In this document: positions 26,814-34,060 of the stretch, in pieces | How the letters are laid out: every line of letters starts with the position of its first letter | How positions within the stretch are numbered: the first letter of the stretch is position 1 | Assembly (NCBI GenBank): GCA_902500995.1 | Contig: CABVSR010000002.1 | Coordinates: forward strand, 186,001-250,000 | DNA: 64,000 nt | Direction of reading: 5' to 3' | Origin: an uncultured Nitrospira sp. | GTDB lineage: Bacteria > Nitrospirota > Nitrospiria > Nitrospirales > Nitrospiraceae | Program-made: the position numbers and the translations under genes | Notes under the pieces: generated by a model | Databases searched by the model: none | The model's input: the letters and a program-made list of their open reading frames with translations, nothing else | Told to the model about the DNA's origin: nothing

Positions 26814-27203
26814 TCACGAAAGCGGCGATGGAGGGTCGAGCGAGTCGCACATAAACACATCGGCACCGAACGTGCCAACCGGGGATGGACCAGTGACCTG
26901 AGGTGAGGGAGCGGTCCGGTCCAGCATGGCAATGATCGGCACTTGCGGGCAGGTCCTTTTCAGATGGGGAACCGCCTTCTGCAAGGGTGTGGCGAAGGAG
27001 GACAGCCCCACCACAATCACATCCGGCCTGAGTTCACGGAGGCGATGTTCCAATTGCGGAACAGCGGACGTCATGGTGGCTTGATAGCCGTGGAGCGCGA
27101 ACCAGTCGGCATACCGGTACCCGCTGGTGACATCTTCGTAAATAACCGCGACCGTCGGCCGCTTTTTTGAAAAAACCGTTTTCCTGCCCGTTGAGTGCAT
27201 CAT
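26814..27203 (-). CDS. Stand-alone pseudo-receiver domain protein
   Basis: 129 residues from ATG 27203 (GGGGGGA upstream). The pattern is that of a CheY-like receiver (PTVAVIYEDVTSGYRYADWF, RELRPDVIVVGLSSFATPL, VPIIAMLDR), but the phospho-acceptor position after the third strand is Gly66 instead of Asp and there is no conserved Lys segment near the end. It is therefore probably phosphorylation-independent. Lies between two transmitter/regulator pairs on the same strand. Confidence 0.65.
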   Translation of the reverse strand: MMHSTGRKTVFSKKRPTVAVIYEDVTSGYRYADWFALHGYQATMTSAVPQLEHRLRELRPDVIVVGLSSFATPLQKAVPHLKRTCPQVPIIAMLDRTAPSPQVTGPSPVGTFGADVFMCDSLDPPSPLS

Positions 27204-27227
27204 GGTTCCCCCCACAGATGACGGGTA

Positions 27228-27482
27228 TCAGGTTGTGGTGTGAACGTGCGCGAGTTGCACCAATCGCTGCTTCATTTTTGGTCCCCACCAGGTGAGGTCC
27301 TGCAGCATCGCGGCTTCTCTCGCGGTCAATCTCGTCAGGATATCCGGCCAGCCTTGGCGAAATGACCCGGTTCGGCGGTCCACGGACGAGCGCTCGCCCG
27401 CCGTGTGACCTTGCGCCGCGTCAAAAAGGGCCACCAATGTCGTGGTATTGGAAATCCAGGCCCTCTGCATTTGGGTGAGCAT
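27228..27482 (-). CDS. Small hypothetical protein in signalling array
   Basis: 84-residue frame between the NarL-type regulator and the pseudo-receiver, same strand, 24 bases before the latter's start. Helical and hydrophilic, with ILTRLTAREAAMLQDLTWWG. No ribosome-binding site stands out and no family is recognised. Kept because it fills an operon gap in the right orientation. Confidence 0.4.
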   Translation of the reverse strand: MLTQMQRAWISNTTTLVALFDAAQGHTAGERSSVDRRTGSFRQGWPDILTRLTAREAAMLQDLTWWGPKMKQRLVQLAHVHTTT

Positions 27483-27591
27483 AGGCCGGGACTGTGGATG
27501 AGGCTATCGAGCCGGTCGCCATTCCTGTGTCACATTTAGACAGTAGATGCCGTCGTGGTTACAACGACAATAAGGACGTCCCGGAGGACCA

Positions 27592-28239
27592 TCAGACGAC
27601 GAGACCATGCTGGAGAGCATACCGGGTCAGCTCGGCATTATTTTTCAAGTTCATCTTGTCCAGAATCCTCGCCCGATAGGTGCTGATCGTCGTGACGCTG
27701 AGGTGGATACTTTCGGCAATGTCGCTGACTGTTTGCCCGGAAGCAATGAGGCACAGCACCTCATACTCGCGATCCGACAAACGCTCATGCGCGAGCTTAT
27801 CGACCCCGGTTCGCACCGTCAGGGCCAGCGCTTCTCCCACCGAGGCGCTCACATATTGTCCCCCCGCCATGACTTTTTTTGCGGCATGGACCAACTCTTC
27901 CGGCGCGCTGGCCTTGGTGAGATAACCCGCGGCTCCGGCTTTAAACATTCGAATGGCATACTGGTCTTCCGGATGCATGCTCAAGATCAGAACCGGCAAG
28001 GTGGGCGCCAGCTGTTTCAGCTCCTTCAGGACCTCGGGGCCGCTTCGTCCCGGCATGCTGATGTCCATCACGACCAGGTCAAAGGTCTGTTCGCGAACCT
28101 GGTCCAACATCTCCTGGGCGTTGCCGCACTCAGCCATGCTGGCGCCTTCAAATCCTTCTTCAAGGATATCCTTCACCCCGCGCCGGAAGGAGGGATGATC
28201 ATCCACAACGAGTATTCGCACAGTCGCAGTATTTCGCAT
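27592..28239 (-). CDS. NarL/FixJ-family response regulator
   Basis: 215 residues from ATG 28239 (GGAGGGA upstream). Receiver with acidic pair (ILVVDDHPSFRRGVK), phospho-acceptor Asp in DLVVMDISMPG and Lys in GYLTKASAPEE, then a LuxR-type HTH (LSDREYEVLCLIASGQTVSD, YRARILDKMNLKNNAELTRY). Encoded 30 bases downstream of the histidine kinase, its presumed partner. Confidence 0.94.
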   Translation of the reverse strand: MRNTATVRILVVDDHPSFRRGVKDILEEGFEGASMAECGNAQEMLDQVREQTFDLVVMDISMPGRSGPEVLKELKQLAPTLPVLILSMHPEDQYAIRMFKAGAAGYLTKASAPEELVHAAKKVMAGGQYVSASVGEALALTVRTGVDKLAHERLSDREYEVLCLIASGQTVSDIAESIHLSVTTISTYRARILDKMNLKNNAELTRYALQHGLVV

Positions 28240-28269
28240 CGTTCCCTCCATCATGCCGTATCCCTTTCC

Positions 28270-31200
28270 TCAGCGAGGCAATTGCAAGGTAATGGTCGTC
28301 CCCTGGCCTTCCAGCGTCTCAACCTGCACATCGCCGCCGAGAAGCCCCGCCCGCTCGCGCATTCCCAGCAGACCGAACGATCGGGCATCGGCCAGGCGAT
28401 CCTGAGGAATGCCCCGCCCGTTGTCCCGAACCTGCAGCAGCAGTCCCAAGTCCTGGTCCTCCAACCGCACATGCACATCCGTCGCCTGGGCATGGCGGGC
28501 CACATTCGTCAACGCCTCCTGGCAAATCCGGAACACGGCGGTGGCCTGCTCCGGGTCGACCCGCAAATCCTCGTGGCTGACCGCACAATGGCAGATGATC
28601 CCGGTACGGCGTTGAAAATCACGGCATTGCCATTCGATCGCCGCAACTAAGCCCAGATCGTCCAGCACTCCGGGGCGTAACTCCGCGACGATGCGCTGGA
28701 CCGACGTGATCGTGCTGTCCACCTGCTCTTTCATGCCGCGAATTTTCTCCTCGACCTTGGCCCGGTCGCGCGGGACCAGCCGCTCCCCTAACAGGCCGCC
28801 TAACCGAGAGAGATCGATTTTCAGGCAGGTCAAGCCCACCCCCAGTTCGTCGTGCAACTCACGCGCGATACGCCCGCGTTCTTCCTCGCGAATCCCCTCC
28901 ATCCGTCCGGAGAGTTTGCGCAGTCGGCGGAGAGAATCTTGAAGTTGCGCTTCGGCCCGCTTTCGATCCGTCGTATCCTTGAACACGACCACCGCGCCGA
29001 CAATGTCGCCCCGTTCCGAAATGGGCGTGCTGACATATTCCACGGAGAAACTCGTCCCATCCCTGCGCCAGAAGGTGCTGTCCACCTGCTCCCGGCTTTC
29101 GCCGGCCCGGATCGTTTCCACAATCGGGCAATCGAGCTGGCCCAACGGTTGTTCAGAAAGCTCAGGAGGCACGAGGAGGGCGTGCAAGGATCGGCCGATC
29201 ATCCCATCCGCCTCCCACCCGAACATCTTCGCCGCAGCCGGGTTCACGAAGGTCAATCGTCCCTCGCGATCCACGCCGAAAATCCCTTCTCCCGCAGAAT
29301 TCAGCACCACCTGATTGTGATAATGCAGGCGATCCAATTGTTCTTCCGCCGATCGCCGCTCGCTGATGTCGCGCATAATGATCGTAAAGAACAGGTCCGA
29401 TTTCCCCTTCCAGGAGGTCACGCTCACTTCCAATGGAAACTCGTCCCCCGATTTGCGCCGGCCGACGAGTTCGAGGGTTTTACTCGTCGCGTGCACGCGC
29501 TCGAGCACCCGCACTCGCTGGACGTTGCGCTCCAGCTCCTCGTGATAACGCTCCGGAATGATCAGGGTGACAGGCTGTCCGATGATTTCTTCGGCCGAGT
29601 AGCCGAACGTCGCTTCCGCGCCCTTGTTCCAAAACGCCACCTTCATGAGCGCGTTGACGAGCACAATGGCATCTTTGGTCGATTGCACGATCGACCGCAG
29701 CCGTTCCTCGCTGACACGGAGCGCGTCCTCAATCCGGCGGCGCTCGGTCACATCGCGGATGATCCCCAAGACACCGACGACACGCCCCTGGCGCATCTGC
29801 GGCGTGCCGACAAATTCTCCGGTCACGTACCCGCCCTGTTTCGTGCTGATTTGCATCGAGCAGGTCAGCGGCGTGCCGCGCTCAAGAATCGCCTGCAGCA
29901 CATCCTGGCAAAAGCCCGCATCGTCGGGGTGCAGCAGCGTTGCGAGCGGTTCACCGATCCATTGTGAACGGGACCAATTCGTCACCGTCTCGAAGGCCTG
30001 GTTGAGGGACGTCAACGTCAGGTCGGCCGACAGCGTGAATATGATATCCCGCGCGCCTTCCACCAGACTCCGGAATCGATACTCCGATTCAAAGAGGGCG
30101 TCCTGCGCGCGTTTGAGCCAGGTAATGTCATGAAAAACCGCGACGCTGCCGCAGAGCAGCCCCGCTTCATCCCTGATCGGCCTGGCATTGATACTGATCC
30201 ACCGGCCGGGCACAGTCTGGGAAGCCCGCATGTAGACTTCAAGCCAATCGACCTTCTCCCCTCTCAAGGCGCGGGCCAGCGGCCACTCGTCGCGCCTGAA
30301 CGCCGTCGTGGCGTCGCCATGAAAAAACTCATACCGATCCACCCATTCGATCGGCGGCACGTCTCCGGGAGAAAATCCCAGGATGCTCTCGACAGCCGGG
30401 TTGGCGACCACCAGTCTTCCGGCGGCATCGGTCACGACGACTCCGTCTCCCATGCTGCGCAACACCGAATTGACGATTCTGGTTTGTTCGCTTAAGGCTT
30501 GTTCGGATCGCGCAAGCGCCTCAGCCCGGTCGCGGAGCGCGCCTTCCGCCTGCACGATTCCCGCCGATTGGGTCCGAACGGCGTCCTCGTAGACACGGAG
30601 CAACTGTTCCGCCACCGCCAGGCGGGATTGATGCCGGACGCTGGTCGCAGGCTCAGCAGCGAGTCCGGCTGATGGGCGCGCGTCACGATCCGCCGGAGAG
30701 GCCTCGTCAAACGCCAGCAAGGAAGTCTTGAGACTCAGGGCGAGAGATTTACACAGCGCGGCCGTCTCACGCGGCACCGCCGTTCGGGAAAACAAAATCA
30801 CGGCGAACAAATCGCGCGACGGCAACATGCCGCCGAAACACAACACCGACTTGACGCCGTATTTCCCGACAAATCCCTCCTGCACCGGCACATAGGGACT
30901 GCCCGCGGCGTCGGGCACATAAAACACGTTGTAGGTCTTCTCTTCCAGATCGACCAGCCATTCACCATCCGGTCGCACGTCGAACTCCGTGGAGACGCCG
31001 AACTGGTGCAGGAGTTGTGAAAACATCGGGAACTGCTTCACAAAATCCGCGCTGACCATGGGGATGACGCGGTAGCGATGCGAACGATCGACTCGATTCC
31101 AATCCGGTTCCGCGCCGCTCGAGGCAACCAGCGTGAAGCACCGCAAATCGGGAAACGGCGCGATCCCTCCGAGCTTTTCCTGCACGAGCTGCTGATGTTC

Positions 31201-31410
31201 GGCGTCCAGGCGGCTATAGGAAATCGTTTTGAAGCAACGGACCAGCACACAGTCGCGTTGTCCGGTTTCGGGATCTCCGAGCGCCTCGAACAGATAGTTC
31301 ACCGCCTTCGACGCCGCCTCCTGCAACGAGCCGGACTGCTCCCCCAGCTGACGCAGCACGGCCGAACATTCGGTCATCTCCAATAGAGAAAAGCGAGCCA
31401 GGCTATACAC
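28270..31410 (-). CDS. Multi-PAS sensor histidine kinase (NarX-type HisKA_3)
   Basis: About 1046 residues from GTG 31410 (GAGGG eight bases upstream, family-like N-terminus YSLARFSLLEMTECSAVL); a GTG at 31542 would add 44 unconserved residues and leave almost no leader after the promoter. Soluble, no membrane segment. An N-terminal sensor region of about 255 residues of no known family is followed by a coiled coil, at least four PAS/PAC units (about 330-835), HisKA_3 with the phosphorylated His in RIARELHDELGVGL, and HATPase_c with NVARHAQA, DNGRGI and GLLGMRERA. Probably senses a cytosolic redox, gas or metabolite signal and phosphorylates the downstream NarL-type regulator. Confidence 0.92.
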   Translation of the reverse strand: MYSLARFSLLEMTECSAVLRQLGEQSGSLQEAASKAVNYLFEALGDPETGQRDCVLVRCFKTISYSRLDAEHQQLVQEKLGGIAPFPDLRCFTLVASSGAEPDWNRVDRSHRYRVIPMVSADFVKQFPMFSQLLHQFGVSTEFDVRPDGEWLVDLEEKTYNVFYVPDAAGSPYVPVQEGFVGKYGVKSVLCFGGMLPSRDLFAVILFSRTAVPRETAALCKSLALSLKTSLLAFDEASPADRDARPSAGLAAEPATSVRHQSRLAVAEQLLRVYEDAVRTQSAGIVQAEGALRDRAEALARSEQALSEQTRIVNSVLRSMGDGVVVTDAAGRLVVANPAVESILGFSPGDVPPIEWVDRYEFFHGDATTAFRRDEWPLARALRGEKVDWLEVYMRASQTVPGRWISINARPIRDEAGLLCGSVAVFHDITWLKRAQDALFESEYRFRSLVEGARDIIFTLSADLTLTSLNQAFETVTNWSRSQWIGEPLATLLHPDDAGFCQDVLQAILERGTPLTCSMQISTKQGGYVTGEFVGTPQMRQGRVVGVLGIIRDVTERRRIEDALRVSEERLRSIVQSTKDAIVLVNALMKVAFWNKGAEATFGYSAEEIIGQPVTLIIPERYHEELERNVQRVRVLERVHATSKTLELVGRRKSGDEFPLEVSVTSWKGKSDLFFTIIMRDISERRSAEEQLDRLHYHNQVVLNSAGEGIFGVDREGRLTFVNPAAAKMFGWEADGMIGRSLHALLVPPELSEQPLGQLDCPIVETIRAGESREQVDSTFWRRDGTSFSVEYVSTPISERGDIVGAVVVFKDTTDRKRAEAQLQDSLRRLRKLSGRMEGIREEERGRIARELHDELGVGLTCLKIDLSRLGGLLGERLVPRDRAKVEEKIRGMKEQVDSTITSVQRIVAELRPGVLDDLGLVAAIEWQCRDFQRRTGIICHCAVSHEDLRVDPEQATAVFRICQEALTNVARHAQATDVHVRLEDQDLGLLLQVRDNGRGIPQDRLADARSFGLLGMRERAGLLGGDVQVETLEGQGTTITLQLPR

Positions 31411-31553
31411 AGGCGGGCCCTCGAGTGAACGATGGGGATGAGGATCTACGCGCCACTGATTGACGGATGTCGGGAGATGCCGAAACGTGAGGGAAGGCGC
31501 GTACCGAGAACTCTGGCCTTCCAAAACGAGGCGCAGAAGCACTCTGAAAACCG

Positions 31554-31582
31554 AGTCTAGTTAAGGGCACCAGGCTTGTCAA
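31554..31582 (-). promoter_or_regulatory. Sigma70-type promoter of the histidine kinase operon
   Basis: On the minus strand a perfect TTGACA (31577-31582), 17-base spacer and TAGACT (31554-31559, four of six consensus). Transcription would begin near 31547 with a leader of about 137 bases to GTG 31410. Predicted from sequence only. Confidence 0.6.
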
Positions 31583-31665
31583 GGCAGACGGAGCGGAGAC
31601 AGAATCGGCCCTCGCCGAACAGAACCGCTGCGGTCCCGTCTCATCAGGCACTGGCCGGACGGCCG

Positions 31666-32088
31666 CTATCGCACAGGTGGCGGCAACCCGAGCGCCTGCG
31701 ACAATAATGCGGCGTCGGAGGCATAGGTCAACCGCCGCAGCGCCTCCAGACGTTCAACCCATTGCACCTCTTCAACTTCTCCGTCCGGCACTCCGGCCTG
31801 CTCAAGCGGCGCCATTTTGAACCACACCACCGTCTTGCGGAACCGGCGCCCCTCGCGTTGAAACCAATATTCGGTCGTGGTGAGATCCTCGTCGATGCGG
31901 CAACGCCACCCCGTCTCTTCCAGCACTTCCCGCAACGCAGCCTGGGCGGGAGTTTCACCGGCATCGAGCCGCCCTTTCGGGAATGACCAGACCGGCCGAC
32001 CTTTCATGTCGGACACCCGGATCAGCAGCACGTCCTGCTGCCGCAAGACGACGCCGCCGGCCGACCGAACTAACCCCCCTTCAGCCAT
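31666..32088 (-). CDS. NUDIX hydrolase
   Basis: 140 residues from ATG 32088, chosen for GGAGAGGA seven bases upstream and because the Nudix fold starts right after (GGLVRSAGGVVLRQ); a longer frame to 32490 only reads through the SDR gene. The Nudix box is complete (GRLDAGETPAQAALREVLEE followed by TGW). Similar enzymes hydrolyse diadenosine polyphosphates or other nucleoside diphosphate derivatives; substrate not deducible. Follows the SDR gene by 50 bases. Confidence 0.92.
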   Translation of the reverse strand: MAEGGLVRSAGGVVLRQQDVLLIRVSDMKGRPVWSFPKGRLDAGETPAQAALREVLEETGWRCRIDEDLTTTEYWFQREGRRFRKTVVWFKMAPLEQAGVPDGEVEEVQWVERLEALRRLTYASDAALLSQALGLPPPVR

Positions 32089-32138
32089 GCGGTGTTCCTC
32101 TCCTCCGCCGGCCCAGCAATCGGCCATGGTGCGCCGGT

Positions 32139-32996
32139 TTATGCATGGCGCGAGAGTCCTAAGAACCAAGCAAGAAGCCGATCCTGCGCGGCATCCGGCA
32201 ACAGCCACTTCAACGCCGCTCTGAGCCGCGCATCCTTTCCCACCAGATATCGGGCTCGCGGGCGCTGGACGGTCAGGGCGCGAGCCACCACCTGGGCAAC
32301 CGCCTCCGCAGGAATGGCGCGCGCGGCCGCCCCGGCTATCACCTCTTGCATGCGCGAGAGCGGTTGCGCGTAGAGGGCCAGCGACTCGGGCGCAACCCCA
32401 CCGAGCGTGCGCGTAGCCGACATCGTGGATCGCTCCCAAATCTGTGACTGGATGGCGCCGGGCTCGATCAACGACACCGTGATTCCCCAAGGCGCCAACT
32501 CCAGGCGCAAGGCATCACTCATCGCCTCGAGGGCAAACTTCGATCCGCAATAGGCGCCAAGAAACGGTGTGGCCGCCAACCCCGCGATCGAACTGATATT
32601 GACGATGCGTCCCCGTGCTCGGCGCAACAACGGCAGAAAGGCCTGAGTAACGGCCAGCGCGCCAATGACATTGACCTCGAATTGTGTCCGGACCTCTTGC
32701 AGGGGCAGCAGCTCCAGCGGGCCGGCCATGGAAATCCCGGCATTATTCACGAGGCCGGCCAGGCCGGCCTCCGGCAAGGCGAGAGCCAAGGTCTGGCTCG
32801 CGTGGGCGATCGAAGCGGAGTCGGTCACATCCAGCATCAGCACACGAAGACGAGGGGAACTCGAACGAGCCAAGGCTTCGCCGTCCTCCCTGCGCCGGAC
32901 GCCGGCCCATACCGTGAAACCCAACCCATCGAGATAGCGCGCGCAGGCTGCTCCGATGCCGGTCGATGCGCCCGTAATCACGATGGTTCCTTCCAC
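32139..32996 (-). CDS. Short-chain dehydrogenase/reductase
   Basis: Classical SDR, 285 residues, GTG start with AGGAGGAG six bases upstream. NAD(P)-binding TGASTGIGAACARYL, NNAGISMAG, catalytic Ser in IVNISSIAG and YxxxK as YCGSK. A C-terminal extension of about 45 residues (RARYLVGKDARLRAALKWLL) matches the subgroup often annotated as retinol/steroid-like or oxidoreductase YbbO-type. Substrate unknown. Confidence 0.93.
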   Translation of the reverse strand: MEGTIVITGASTGIGAACARYLDGLGFTVWAGVRRREDGEALARSSSPRLRVLMLDVTDSASIAHASQTLALALPEAGLAGLVNNAGISMAGPLELLPLQEVRTQFEVNVIGALAVTQAFLPLLRRARGRIVNISSIAGLAATPFLGAYCGSKFALEAMSDALRLELAPWGITVSLIEPGAIQSQIWERSTMSATRTLGGVAPESLALYAQPLSRMQEVIAGAAARAIPAEAVAQVVARALTVQRPRARYLVGKDARLRAALKWLLPDAAQDRLLAWFLGLSRHA

Positions 32997-33290
32997 CGCA
33001 AGCTCCTCCTCATTTATGAATAATCCGGGCTAGACCGATGTTCTGGCGAGCGGGCTCGCCGCCTGTACCATGCCCGAGACTAACATGCACGCGGGGTCAG
33101 AGGCATCAGCGAGTCCGACAGAAGAACCTTTCAGGGTTTTCAGTAGGGACCGCGCGGAAAAGAACAACATCGCCCTGTTTCCGCTTCCTTGCTCGAGAGG
33201 GCGGCGATGGGAATCGACGCGCGGCATCACCACTCGCTGTGCAGACCGGGCGAAATTTGACAATCAGGCATCCTCATCTAGACTTGATTC

Positions 33291-33974
33291 ATGCGCGGAC
33301 ACACATCATTTTCCAGAAGCGGCACAGTGCGTCACCTCGCCGCCTGCGTCGCCGTCGCGCTCCTCGGCTGCCTGGCTCTCCTCCCTGCCACCGCACATGC
33401 CGGCCGAACTCTCGTCGTTCCCATCTCCGTCGCAACCTATACAGAAGATCAAATCGGCTTCCCGACGTTCGTCATGAAGTGGGACGAAGGCCGTCAGCCC
33501 GATCCGCTGGCCTTGCGATGGGGGCGCAGTCAGGTCCCTGTCCGGGGGACCGGCATGAGCTCGCTTCAGCGAGCGTTTCAGTTCGCCGTCGCACGCGTGG
33601 GCTCCACCATTCGCCCGACCGGAACCCTGTCGCTCTATGCCACGTTTACGGGTCCGCTCAGCGAGGGGGGATCAACGGCGGAAGCCGCCCTGGCAATTGG
33701 ATTCATCGCCCTGCTGAAGGGGGATCAACTGGTCCGAGACATTACGATCACAGGAACGTTGGAAGGTGATGGGCGAATCGGACCGGTGGCTCAGGTCGCA
33801 GAAAAAATGAGCGCAGCCGCGAGAGCCGGCTACCACATGTTGCTGGTACCGCGCGGACAGTTTTATGCTCCTCGAATCAATCGAGTCAGCATGACGGCCG
33901 AATCCAACGTGCTGGTCCGCGAAGTCGACACGATCGAAGAAGCCTACGAAATCATGACAGGGAAACGACTCTAG
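33291..33974 (+). CDS. Exported Lon-like (S16 family) protease domain protein
   Basis: 227 residues: signal peptide (CVAVALLGCLALLPATAHA, cleavage near 37), then a domain with the layout of the Lon proteolytic domain. The stretch PLSEGGSTAEAALAIGFIAL aligns with the Lon serine region (Ser128, or Thr129 if the gap is placed differently), DITITGTLEGDGRIGPVAQV with the following strand, and Lys172 in QVAEKMSAAARAGY with the catalytic Lys of the Ser-Lys dyad. There is no AAA+ ATPase domain. It would be a periplasmic S16 peptidase or a pseudo-enzyme. Divergent from the SDR, convergent with the CHAT gene. Confidence 0.75.
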   Translation: MRGHTSFSRSGTVRHLAACVAVALLGCLALLPATAHAGRTLVVPISVATYTEDQIGFPTFVMKWDEGRQPDPLALRWGRSQVPVRGTGMSSLQRAFQFAVARVGSTIRPTGTLSLYATFTGPLSEGGSTAEAALAIGFIALLKGDQLVRDITITGTLEGDGRIGPVAQVAEKMSAAARAGYHMLLVPRGQFYAPRINRVSMTAESNVLVREVDTIEEAYEIMTGKRL

Positions 33975-34060
33975 CTCGCCTGCCTGCGATCCCTGGCCAG
34001 CCGTTCACGCCGATCTCCCCTGCATCCCGGTTGCCCGATTCGAGACTCGCGGATCAGGCG

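Noticed and set aside
31411-31542. N-terminal 44-residue extension of the histidine kinase
   Set aside because: It would begin about five bases after the predicted transcription start, with no ribosome-binding site and low-complexity sequence.
32089-32490. 134-residue N-terminal extension of the NUDIX protein
   Set aside because: Reads through the SDR gene in another frame; the real start at 32088 has a good ribosome-binding site.
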